Below are positions 1 through 6,216 of a stretch of 9,073 nt of DNA, one piece after another. The DNA is taken from the NCBI GenBank assembly GCA_950063125.1, contig CATLZI010000071.1, positions 1 through 9,073 of the forward strand, in the 5' to 3' direction. Positions within the stretch are counted from its first letter, which is position 1; each line of letters begins with the position of its first letter. Source of the DNA: an uncultured Porticoccus sp. GTDB lineage: Bacteria; Pseudomonadota; Gammaproteobacteria; Pseudomonadales; Porticoccaceae. The position numbers were made by a program, and so were the translations under genes. Under the pieces are notes generated by a model. That model worked only from the letters and a program-made list of their open reading frames with translations. It did not search any database and had not been told where the DNA came from.

Positions 1-1
1 G

Positions 2-1018
2 GTATCCGGGCCGCTTGATGCGGTGTTCATTGCGGTTGGGGGTGGCGGTTTGGCGGCGGGGATGGCGGCATACATTAAGTATGTGCGACCTGAAGTCAAG
101 GTGATCGCTGTGGAGCCCGAGGATGCTGCCTGCCTGGATGCCGCGATGAAAGCGGGTCGTCGGGTGCGCTTGAAGCATGTGGGCCTGTTCGCCGATGGAG
201 CGGCCGTTGCCCAGGTTGGCAAGGAACCCTTTCGGGTACTCCGCAATACCATTGATGAAGTGATTACCGTGTCGGTGGACGAGATCTGTTCGGCGATCAA
301 GGATACCTTTGAGGATACCCGATCCATTTGTGAGCCCGCCGGGGCGCTGGGCCTGGCCGGATTGAAAAAATATGTCGAGCGCACCGGGGTAAAAGGGCAG
401 ACGCTACTGGCGGTGGATTGCGGCGCCAATATCAATTTCGACCGGCTTCGCTATATCTCCGAGCGCACGGAAATCGGTGAAAAACGCGAGGCGATTCTGG
501 CGGTGACGATTCCCGAACAACCGGGCAGCTTCAAGGCCTTTTGCACCTCTCTCAGCAAGCGCAACATTACCGAGTTCAACTATCGCATGGGCGATCCCGC
601 CGAGGCCCATATTTTTGTCGGTGTGCAGGTCTCCGGTGACGAGGATCGTCAGCAACTGGTGGCGGACCTGACCGACAAGGGGTATCCGCTGGTGGATATG
701 ACCGACAACGAAATGGCCAAGCTACACATTCGCCATATGGTCGGCGGCCGCGCGCCGGAGGCGACCGAAGAGGTGGTGTACCGCTTTGAGTTTCCCGAGC
801 GGCCCGCGGCCCTGATGAATTTCCTCAACCAACTGGGTGGGCAGTGGAATATTTCCATGTTCCACTATCGCAACCACGGCGCTGCCTACGGTCGGGTTCT
901 GGTGGGCCTGCAGGTGCCATTGGGCGAACAGAAGTTGGTGAGTCAGTTCCTTGACCAGCTGGGTTACACCTGGAAGGAAGAGACCCAAAATCCCGCTTAC
1001 CAGTTTTTTCTGAGCTAG
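2..1018 (+). CDS. ilvA: Threonine ammonia-lyase (threonine deaminase), biosynthetic, 5'-truncated
   Basis: This PLP enzyme converts L-threonine to 2-oxobutanoate plus ammonia, the first committed step of isoleucine synthesis in the cytoplasm. The frame is already open at base 2, so the gene starts left of the window; 338 residues plus a TAG stop are visible, about two thirds of the 514-residue E. coli protein. The PLP-lysine region lies outside. The glycine-rich PLP-phosphate loop (VGGGGLAAG) is at visible residues 12-20, and the E-P-A/S-G-A-L-G/A motif follows around 110-117. A CGAN motif (Cys at visible residue 140) stands where E. coli has SGAN, so the residue near the pyridine nitrogen is Cys instead of Ser. 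Two ACT-like regulatory units follow, beginning near 164 (AVTIPEQPGSF) and 259 (YRFEFPERPAAL). Two such units mark the isoleucine-inhibited biosynthetic form, not the short catabolic one. It ends with the typical NPAYQFFLS tail. The next gene starts 29 nt downstream on the same strand. Confidence 0.96.
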   Translation, partial: VSGPLDAVFIAVGGGGLAAGMAAYIKYVRPEVKVIAVEPEDAACLDAAMKAGRRVRLKHVGLFADGAAVAQVGKEPFRVLRNTIDEVITVSVDEICSAIKDTFEDTRSICEPAGALGLAGLKKYVERTGVKGQTLLAVDCGANINFDRLRYISERTEIGEKREAILAVTIPEQPGSFKAFCTSLSKRNITEFNYRMGDPAEAHIFVGVQVSGDEDRQQLVADLTDKGYPLVDMTDNEMAKLHIRHMVGGRAPEATEEVVYRFEFPERPAALMNFLNQLGGQWNISMFHYRNHGAAYGRVLVGLQVPLGEQKLVSQFLDQLGYTWKEETQNPAYQFFLS

Positions 1019-1047
1019 CATCGGGGAAAAACGGGGAGGATAGTGGC

Positions 1048-1950
1048 GTGCTGATAGCCCGGCGATTCCAGGCCATGTTGGCGATTGCCAGAGGCCCCTT
1101 CCTGCTGTTGACGCCGGCGGTATTGTTTCCCGCTGCCGCGGTCAGTTTTCAGTTAACCGGCGGACTGCCGCTGGATCTGCTGTTGTTGATTGTTGTGGGC
1201 GCACTGGCGGCTCATGTGGCGGTCAACGCACTCAACGAATACCAGGATTTTAAAAGCGGCCTCGATAATACCACCCGTCGAACGCCGTTCAGCGGTGGTA
1301 GCGGGACGCTGCCTGACAGGCCTGCCCTACTGGGCACTGCGCTGTGGCTTTTTATCGGTGCCTTTCTCCTCATGGTGCTGATCGGCGCCTACCTTTCATG
1401 GCGGGTGGGGCCTGGAATCCTCTCGCTGGGCCTGTTGGGTGGATTGATTATCGTTGCCTACACCCGCCTGATAAACCGAATGCCGATGGCGTGCCTGGTA
1501 TCCCCCGGTGTGGGTTTCGGGCTGCTGATGGTTAACGGGACCGTCTATGTTTTGACAGGGGATTTTTTCGCCGCTGGACAATCCGTTGGCTGGGCGGTGT
1601 TCTTTCTGGTCAATGCCCTGTTATTGCTCAATCAGCTCCCGGATATCGATGCAGATCGGGCGGTGGGTCGACGTCATTTTCCGGTACTGCTGGGGGTGGT
1701 GGCCAGTGTTCGTATTTACAGGTTGTTGCTGCTGGGCGCATACGGTTCTGTGGTGATCGGCGTGGTGCTTGGCCTGTTGCCATGGCCGGCATTGCTGGCA
1801 TTGGCGACCCTGCCACTGGGGCTGATGATTACCCGTGATCTGCTGGGTAGTAGCGGCGATATTCCCGCCATGGTGCCCGCCCTGGGCAAGAATGTGTTGC
1901 TGGTGTTGTCGACCCCGGTGCTGCTGGGCATCGGCATTTTGCTGGGTTAG
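1048..1950 (+). CDS. UbiA/MenA-family membrane prenyltransferase, substrate unknown
   Basis: This is a 300-residue, very hydrophobic protein with about eight or nine predicted membrane segments, typical of the UbiA superfamily, which transfers isoprenyl diphosphates to aromatic or other acceptors in the inner membrane. The first Asp-rich motif is at residues 60-73 (N60, N63, D67, D73) and is followed by R77/R78 and PFSGGSGTLP (80-89). That block resembles the MenA (dihydroxynaphthoate prenyltransferase) type more than UbiA, which transfers to 4-hydroxybenzoate. The second Asp motif is NQLPDIDAD (195-203). Both Mg-diphosphate sites therefore look intact. The start is GTG at 1048, supported by a GGGGAGG Shine-Dalgarno at about 1033-1039; no ATG fits better. 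It lies 29 nt after ilvA and may be cotranscribed. It converges with the alkaline phosphatase gene, 21 nt away. The family assignment is firm. The substrate is not: no other menaquinone gene is in view, and ubiH nearby argues that the cell makes ubiquinone. Confidence 0.85.
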   Translation: MLIARRFQAMLAIARGPFLLLTPAVLFPAAAVSFQLTGGLPLDLLLLIVVGALAAHVAVNALNEYQDFKSGLDNTTRRTPFSGGSGTLPDRPALLGTALWLFIGAFLLMVLIGAYLSWRVGPGILSLGLLGGLIIVAYTRLINRMPMACLVSPGVGFGLLMVNGTVYVLTGDFFAAGQSVGWAVFFLVNALLLLNQLPDIDADRAVGRRHFPVLLGVVASVRIYRLLLLGAYGSVVIGVVLGLLPWPALLALATLPLGLMITRDLLGSSGDIPAMVPALGKNVLLVLSTPVLLGIGILLG

Positions 1951-1971
1951 CACGTTATCGGGACGGCCCGT

Positions 1972-3363
1972 TCAGGGCAGCTGCAAATGCGCTCGCATTA
2001 ACCGGAAAATATCCCGTTGGCTCATCAACGCTGGAACTTCCCGTCCGTCAAGCCCCTCCAGAAACACGGGAACATCGACCCCGGTGTGCTGTTCCCATCC
2101 CCCTTGGGGTGGAGCGTTGGTGGCATAGCCCACAGCCATCAGATCACCGTGTCGGGTTTTCAGTACGGCGTAATACCCCGGCGGGTATTGGGGACTTTGC
2201 AGCGATTCTGTCAAGGCCATATAGTTGTCGGGCAGGGGTAAAATCTGGCTGGCCTGACCATGATCTGCCGTGACGATGACCAGGGTGCCGGGATGCTGTT
2301 TGGCAAATTCGCGCCCGACCGCCACTGCACTGTCCAGCGCGCTCAATTCACCCATCTGACCACAGGGGTTGCGCCGATGGGCCTGCTTGTCGATGGATGC
2401 TCCCTCGACCATCAGAAAGAACCCCCGCGAAGGATCTCTGGTTAACCGGGCAAGTGCCTTTCGGGTCATTTGGGCCAATGTCGGTATGCCGTTGTGTCGG
2501 GGATTTTTCAGGCAGCCAAAAGGCGTGGCGAACACGGGTTTTCCTGACGCCAGTTCGACAGCCTCGGCTTTGCGGTCGCCGCTGCCGATCCATTCCACCG
2601 GCAGATGTCCCGGTGAAAACAGGCCGAGCAGTCGTGGCTGATCCGATGCATCCCTTTGGCCGATATGGTCGATCAGTTGATAGCCATGAGACCTGGCCTG
2701 GTCCAGCAGTTGCGCACCCACATGATTTTTCTGGGCAAAGTATTTTTTTCCACCACCGAGTAAGACATCAACGCGGGCATCAATGAGTTGTTCTGCGATG
2801 GAGCCGGGGCCGCCCTGCTGTTTCGAGTCGATGGCGCACTGCTGAGAGGGCGGCGCGTAGCTGATGGCGCGATTCATATCCTCCGGTCCCTGACAGTTGC
2901 GGTGTGCTGTATGGGCAACAAAAGCGGCGGGGGTGGCATCGGTCAGGCTGGCGGTGGTGACCAGCCCGGTGAGGAATCCAGATTCGCGGGCGGCCTGCAG
3001 GATAGTGGGCTGGTCGAAGTCCGTTCCGGCGCTGGTGGCAATGCGGCCAATGCTGGTGAGTTGACCGGTGGCCAGCGTCGACGCGGAGTTGGCGCTATCG
3101 GCGATAAAAGTGAACCGGTCTGGTCGGTTTTCCAGCAGGGTCTGTACCCGGACAGAACTGCGCACCGGCAATTGTTCCATCGCCAGGAGACCTTCTTCCG
3201 GCCCGAGTAGGTAATTGCGCGCCATGGTGATTTGGTGTTCATCCATGCCATCGCCGATAAAAAGAATCACATTGGCTGGCTTGACGGTGTCGCCGAATAC
3301 TGCGCCAGTAGCGAGGAGCCCGCTGATGAGAAGCGTTGCCAGTATTCGACGGAACTTAAGCAT
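1972..3363 (-). CDS. phoA: Secreted alkaline phosphatase, PhoA family
   Basis: This 463-residue phosphomonoesterase should act in the periplasm, releasing phosphate from organic phosphomonoesters. The N terminus is a signal peptide: basic MLKFRR, a hydrophobic core, and likely cleavage near residue 24. By alignment from memory with E. coli PhoA the active site is complete: D38 (GDGM), nucleophile S90 in ADSANSAS, D142 and T144 in DATP, R155, E320/D325/K326/H329 in EGASIDKQAH, D367/H368 in TADHG, and H426 in EQHTG. The four Cys matching the two E. coli disulfides are present (C157 with C176, C284 with C334), which fits export. The E. coli residue D330 is replaced by A328. Length and full-length similarity mark the classical PhoA family, not PhoX or PhoD. 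The gene starts 14 nt after the pyruvate kinase stop on the same strand, with no room for its own promoter in the gap and no Pho box seen, so expression from the upstream operon or from a promoter inside pyk is inferred. Confidence 0.94.
   Translation of the reverse strand: MLKFRRILATLLISGLLATGAVFGDTVKPANVILFIGDGMDEHQITMARNYLLGPEEGLLAMEQLPVRSSVRVQTLLENRPDRFTFIADSANSASTLATGQLTSIGRIATSAGTDFDQPTILQAARESGFLTGLVTTASLTDATPAAFVAHTAHRNCQGPEDMNRAISYAPPSQQCAIDSKQQGGPGSIAEQLIDARVDVLLGGGKKYFAQKNHVGAQLLDQARSHGYQLIDHIGQRDASDQPRLLGLFSPGHLPVEWIGSGDRKAEAVELASGKPVFATPFGCLKNPRHNGIPTLAQMTRKALARLTRDPSRGFFLMVEGASIDKQAHRRNPCGQMGELSALDSAVAVGREFAKQHPGTLVIVTADHGQASQILPLPDNYMALTESLQSPQYPPGYYAVLKTRHGDLMAVGYATNAPPQGGWEQHTGVDVPVFLEGLDGREVPALMSQRDIFRLMRAHLQLP
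1986..1999. repeat. Short palindrome at the convergent gene ends
   Basis: AATGC/GCATT can form a 5-6 bp hairpin around GCTC, inside the last codons of the alkaline phosphatase gene, close to where it converges with the prenyltransferase gene. A smaller CGGG/CCCG stem lies in the gap at 1959-1970. Neither is followed by a clear T-run on either strand, so this is not called a terminator; it may be chance. Confidence 0.2.
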
Positions 3364-3377
3364 CGTCTTGCCTGGTG

Positions 3378-4802
3378 CTACTCGATAGGCACTTTCAACA
3401 GATCCCCCAGTTTTCGGATCTGTATGGCATCAATACCGGATCCGGCGAGGGCGTCGGAAATAACCACCAGTCGGTCCTCCGGGGTAAACTCGGCCCGTTC
3501 AATGAGGATGTTGGCCGCTGTGGCGAGGGTCTTTTCCGGGTCTTCACTGAAGTTGATACGGAAACTCAGGACGTTGCGGTTCAGTACCAGCTGACGGCGA
3601 GTGCGACTGTCGTTGGTAAAGGCGCAGATAATCGGTGCCTGGGGATGGCAGTTGGTGACATAACCTGCCATGCGTCCCCGGCGGGTGGGCACAATAATGG
3701 CCTTGGCTTTGATTGATTCAGCCAGCTTCACGGCGGCGGCGGCAATCTCTTCCTTGTCATTTTTGAGAATCAGGTTATCGGTAAAGCGAAGGCCCCGGCT
3801 GAGCTCGATGGAACGGGCAATTCGATCGAGAATCTCCACGCATTTAACCGGGTATTTGCCGATGGTGGTTTCGCCGGACAACATGATCGCGTCGGCTTCT
3901 TCATAGACGGCGTTGGCCACGTCCGTGACTTCGGCGCGGGTGGGCATGGGGTTTTCAATCATGGATTCCAGCATGTGGGTGGCAACGATGACCCGTTTAC
4001 CCTCCTGGGCGCAGAGACGGATAATGCGCCGTTGTACCCGGGGCAGTTTTTCAATAGCGATCTCCACTCCGAGATCACCCCGCGCCACCATCAAACCGTC
4101 CGACACTTTGATGATTTCCCGGACGTTCTTGACGCCCTCCTGGTCTTCGATCTTGGAGATCACCTTGATTTTGTCGGCTTTATCGCCGAGCAGTTGGTGG
4201 AGCTGATGAATATCTTCAGCGTCGCGCACGAAAGAGAGCGCAATAAAATCCACCTCCTGTTCGATGGCGAATTCAATATCGCGCTTGTCCTTTTCGGTAA
4301 TGGCGGGAAGGTTTACCCTGATGCCGGGCAAATTCACATGGCGTTTGCTCTTCAGTACGCCGCCATCGACGACGCGGCAACGCATCACACGATCTTCCTT
4401 GCTGAGAACCTCGAGATTGATCAGGCCGTTATCCACGGTAATCTTATCGCCGATCTCTACATCGTCTATCAGGTTTTCATAGTTGATGCGGATGGAGCTC
4501 GCCTCCACGTCATCCTCGCCCCGCGCAACCACCGAGATTTCATCACCCTGCTTCAGGTCGAGCTCATTGTGGATGTCGCCGGTGCGAATTTCAGGGCCCT
4601 GCGTGTCTATCAGAACGGCAATCGGATGATGGCGTTTTTTGTTGAGAGTTCGTACTGCCTTGATAACCCTGGCGTGGGATTCATGGTCGCCGTGTGACAT
4701 ATTGAGTCGCACTACGTTCATACCGGCGTTGGCCAGTTGTTCCAGCATGTCGTAGGACTCGGTAACGGGTCCTATGGTACAAATAATCTTGGTTTTGCGC
4801 AT
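3378..4802 (-). CDS. pyk: Pyruvate kinase, PykF-like
   Basis: Pyruvate kinase transfers phosphate from phosphoenolpyruvate to ADP, the last step of glycolysis. The protein is 474 residues, the usual bacterial length, starting with MRKTKIICTIGP. Visible catalytic residues are R32, N34 and S36 in VRLNMSHG, D66/T67 in DTQGPEIRTG, K217/E219 in SKIEDQEG, D243 in ARGDLGVEI, and T275 in ATHMLESM. The B domain covers roughly residues 71-165, and the C-terminal regulatory domain roughly 345-474. The N terminus and EIRTG motif are closer to E. coli PykF than PykA. One small oddity is His276, where E. coli PykF has Gln (ATQML). The reading frame is open for 33 more codons upstream (to 4901), but that stretch overlaps the cyclo-ligase gene and looks nothing like a pyruvate kinase N terminus, so the ATG at 4802 is chosen. 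The Shine-Dalgarno is weak. It lies 28 nt after the cyclo-ligase gene and 14 nt before the alkaline phosphatase gene, all on one strand. Confidence 0.96.
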   Translation of the reverse strand: MRKTKIICTIGPVTESYDMLEQLANAGMNVVRLNMSHGDHESHARVIKAVRTLNKKRHHPIAVLIDTQGPEIRTGDIHNELDLKQGDEISVVARGEDDVEASSIRINYENLIDDVEIGDKITVDNGLINLEVLSKEDRVMRCRVVDGGVLKSKRHVNLPGIRVNLPAITEKDKRDIEFAIEQEVDFIALSFVRDAEDIHQLHQLLGDKADKIKVISKIEDQEGVKNVREIIKVSDGLMVARGDLGVEIAIEKLPRVQRRIIRLCAQEGKRVIVATHMLESMIENPMPTRAEVTDVANAVYEEADAIMLSGETTIGKYPVKCVEILDRIARSIELSRGLRFTDNLILKNDKEEIAAAAVKLAESIKAKAIIVPTRRGRMAGYVTNCHPQAPIICAFTNDSRTRRQLVLNRNVLSFRINFSEDPEKTLATAANILIERAEFTPEDRLVVISDALAGSGIDAIQIRKLGDLLKVPIE

Positions 4803-4830
4803 ATCGAGAAGGCTTCTTGACCTGACTGGA

Positions 4831-5403
4831 CTAACGAATCTGAATAATATCCCGTTCGGTAACGATGGCTTGTAATGGGATATCCCAGGGTTGCGGAGCA
4901 ATACTATCAGTTTCCTGACAGCTGTGGGCTAAACCGATGAATTTGGTCAGCCCGAAAGTCTGACTCAGGGTGCGGTCGTAAAAGCCGCCGCCCATGCCCA
5001 GCCGGTTGCCCTGTCGATCAAAGGCGACCATAGGTAACAGAACCACGTCTATAGCCAGCAACGGAACGATTCGATTGCGACGCAGGGGAGGCTCGGCTAT
5101 ACCAAAGCGATTGCTTGTCAGCGGTTGTCCTGTGCGGTAGCGGACAAAGTGCAGGCGGTTCTGTTTCAGGGGGTGCAAGACGGGTAGATGGCAGGCTTTG
5201 CCGGCCGCTTCGGCGACTCCCATTGCTATACGCGGGTCTATTTCGCCGTCATTGGCCAGATAGAAAGCGATGTTCTTGCCAAACAGAAAGACCGGTAGCC
5301 GACATAATTGCCGGGCAAGTCCGTGACTGGCATCGGCTTGCTGTGGTGCGGACAGCGACTGGCGTTTTTGACGCATTTCTTTACGAATGGCTTTGTTGTC
5401 CAT
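4831..5403 (-). CDS. ygfA: 5-formyltetrahydrofolate cyclo-ligase
   Basis: This 190-residue cytoplasmic enzyme (also called Fau or MTHFS) uses ATP to convert 5-formyl-THF to 5,10-methenyl-THF, returning a storage or inhibitory folate to the one-carbon pool. Family marks are the basic N-terminal helix (R7 to R14 with RQSL), NDGEID at 51-56 in the substrate region, and LPMVAFD (123-129) followed by GNRLGMGGGFYDR (132-144), the ATP-binding signature. WDIPLQ (173-178) sits near the C terminus. The ATG at 5403 gives a normal family length; upstream there is no strong Shine-Dalgarno (GAGCAGCG is the best). The gene lies about 28 nt downstream of the predicted 3' end of 6S RNA. In E. coli ssrS and ygfA are cotranscribed, and the same dual transcript is likely here. 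YgfA has been linked to persister formation and biofilm in some Gammaproteobacteria; nothing in this sequence tests that. Confidence 0.95.
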   Translation of the reverse strand: MDNKAIRKEMRQKRQSLSAPQQADASHGLARQLCRLPVFLFGKNIAFYLANDGEIDPRIAMGVAEAAGKACHLPVLHPLKQNRLHFVRYRTGQPLTSNRFGIAEPPLRRNRIVPLLAIDVVLLPMVAFDRQGNRLGMGGGFYDRTLSQTFGLTKFIGLAHSCQETDSIAPQPWDIPLQAIVTERDIIQIR

Positions 5404-5431
5404 CGCTGCTCGGTCTTATTCTGTGTTGATT

Positions 5432-5610
5432 GTAGGATCCCCGGAAGTGCCGCTGTCAATGTGGCCTTGAACCGTAAAGTTCAAGGTGGTGGGTAACGCA
5501 ATACTTTAGGCTTTCCGTCACGCGGACTTGCACACCGTACAGACTGTTACCCTCCAGGTTACAGATTATCGGCTCAAGGACTTGTCGACTGGCAAGCACC
5601 CCAGGGCGTT
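5432..5610 (-). ncRNA. ssrS: 6S RNA
   Basis: The region between zapA and ygfA encodes a 6S RNA, which mimics an open promoter and sequesters sigma70 RNA polymerase. On the minus strand several family landmarks appear in order. A 5' strand CCCTGG (5606 to 5601) can pair with CCGGGG (5444 to 5439) to close the terminal stem. The conserved TGAGCCGATA (5576 to 5567) matches the E. coli 6S sequence. A purine-rich GGAAAGCCTAAAG segment follows, at about 5516 to 5504, as I recall in the Pseudomonas 6S central bubble. Near the 3' end is a hairpin with a perfect 8-bp stem CCTTGAAC/GTTCAAGG (5486-5479 with 5472-5465) and a 6-nt loop, almost identical to E. coli. The length of about 180 nt and the zapA-ssrS-ygfA order also match. 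The ends are estimates: the 5' end from a TATACT box at 5621-5616, the 3' end from stem pairing. Confidence 0.93.
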
Positions 5611-5615
5611 CCGAC

Positions 5616-5644
5616 AGTATAGCTCAGAGAGTCGTCAAAAGGAG
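5616..5644 (-). promoter_or_regulatory. Putative proximal promoter of 6S RNA
   Basis: A good -10 box TATACT lies at 5621 to 5616 on the minus strand, 6-7 nt before the expected 5' end of 6S RNA. With a 17-nt spacer the -35 position (5644-5639) reads CTCCTT, a poor match. A TTGACG lies only 11 nt from the -10, too close to serve as a normal -35. The element overlaps the last codons and stop of zapA. The -10 is seen directly; promoter function is inferred from position. Confidence 0.5.
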
Positions 5645-5946
5645 GAGGTGGAAGGCTCAAAACTTTCCAGGGCGGAGGAAAGTTTGCGATCCAGGCGCTG
5701 AAATGCCTCGGCGGAAAGGCTATGGCTGGCGGTTTGGGCTTCCAGCTTGGATAGGTCATAGGTGAGGTTCAATGCCGCCATCACGGCAATACGCTCCAGT
5801 CCGATAACGCCACCACTGTTGCGGATTGAACGCATGCGCTCATCCAGTGCTCGGGCAGAGAGCAGCAGGGCATCGCGCTCCTCTGGCGGACAGCTGACCT
5901 GGTATTCCTTGTCGAGGATGCGGATGTTGACAGTCTGCGGGTTCAT
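5635..5946 (-). CDS. zapA: Cell division protein ZapA
   Basis: ZapA is a small cytoplasmic protein that cross-links FtsZ protofilaments and stabilises the Z ring. The 103-residue product matches the family length (E. coli 109). The N-terminal globular part begins with VNIRILDKEYQVSCPPEERDAL at residues 6-27, aligning with the E. coli VDIQIFGRSLRVNCPP..RDAL region. The middle has AVMAALNLTYDL (54-65), corresponding to FIAALNISYEL, and the remainder is the helical coiled-coil tail. The ATG at 5946 is preceded by a GAAGG Shine-Dalgarno about 9 nt upstream. The gene starts 5 nt after the ZapB-like gene stops, which indicates translational or at least transcriptional coupling. The 6S RNA gene begins about 25 nt after its stop codon. 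Confidence 0.94.
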   Translation of the reverse strand: MNPQTVNIRILDKEYQVSCPPEERDALLLSARALDERMRSIRNSGGVIGLERIAVMAALNLTYDLSKLEAQTASHSLSAEAFQRLDRKLSSALESFEPSTSSF

Positions 5947-5951
5947 CCGGT

Positions 5952-6158
5952 TCAGCCTTCGTTATTGAGGTTTTTGAGTCTGACAATCATGTGCTCAACC
6001 CGGTTGCGAGCCAGTTCATTTTTTTCCAAGAGCTTGCTGCGTTCCTTTAAAAGGGTTGATTCACGCTCGCGCAGGGAGAGGTTTTCTTTCTGCAGGCGCG
6101 CACAGATATTGATCAGTCGATCAATTTTCTGTTCAAGGGTTTGTAAATCTTCTGACAT
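5952..6158 (-). CDS. Small ZapB-like coiled-coil protein (TIGR02449 type)
   Basis: This is a 68-residue, highly charged, entirely helical protein with leucine or isoleucine heptad spacing over most of its length (residues 5-64: LQTLEQKIDRLI, LQKENLSL, LLKERSKLLEK). It resembles the short family found immediately upstream of zapA in Pseudomonas and relatives, often annotated as TIGR02449 or ZapB-like. E. coli ZapB is a coiled coil of similar size (about 80 residues) that binds ZapA and tethers the Z ring to the MatP-bound terminus. Gene order and composition make a ZapA-partner role likely, but coiled coils align poorly, so orthology to E. coli zapB is not proven and no symbol is given. The ATG at 6158 sits about 23 nt from the predicted transcription start. 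It is the first gene of the leftward series. Confidence 0.82.
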   Translation of the reverse strand: MSEDLQTLEQKIDRLINICARLQKENLSLRERESTLLKERSKLLEKNELARNRVEHMIVRLKNLNNEG

Positions 6159-6180
6159 GGACCCAACCGTGAATATAATT

Positions 6181-6216
6181 GCAGACCACTATATTGTGCC
6201 CTAACACGCCGGTCAA
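6181..6216 (-). promoter_or_regulatory. Sigma70-like promoter for the zapB-like/zapA operon
   Basis: Reading the minus strand, TTGACC (6216-6211) and TATAGT (6193-6188) are separated by exactly 17 nt, with one mismatch to the consensus -35 and two to the -10. Transcription would begin near 6181, giving a leader of about 23 nt before the ZapB-like ATG. This is the best promoter-like sequence I found in the window. Its role is inferred from sequence and position only. Confidence 0.7.

Noticed and set aside
1951..1971. Bidirectional terminator between the prenyltransferase and alkaline phosphatase genes
   Set aside because: Only a 4-bp CGGG/CCCG stem is present, with no T-run on either strand.
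3364..3480. Pho box upstream of the alkaline phosphatase gene
   Set aside because: A CTGTTGAAAG stretch near the pyk end recalls half a Pho repeat, but no second repeat follows at the required spacing.
3975..4697. A 240-codon plus-strand open frame opposite pyruvate kinase
   Set aside because: It is antisense to an intact, highly conserved pyruvate kinase, shows no family features, and its composition mirrors the codons of the opposite strand.
4844..4875. Possible promoter for pyruvate kinase inside the cyclo-ligase gene (TTACAA and TATTAT on the minus strand)
   Set aside because: The spacer is 20 nt, too long for a normal sigma70 promoter, and there is no extended -10 motif, so it is not supported.
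4803..4901. A 33-codon N-terminal extension of pyruvate kinase
   Set aside because: The extension overlaps the cyclo-ligase coding region and does not resemble any pyruvate kinase N terminus. The ATG at 4802 gives the standard MRKTKIICTIGP start.
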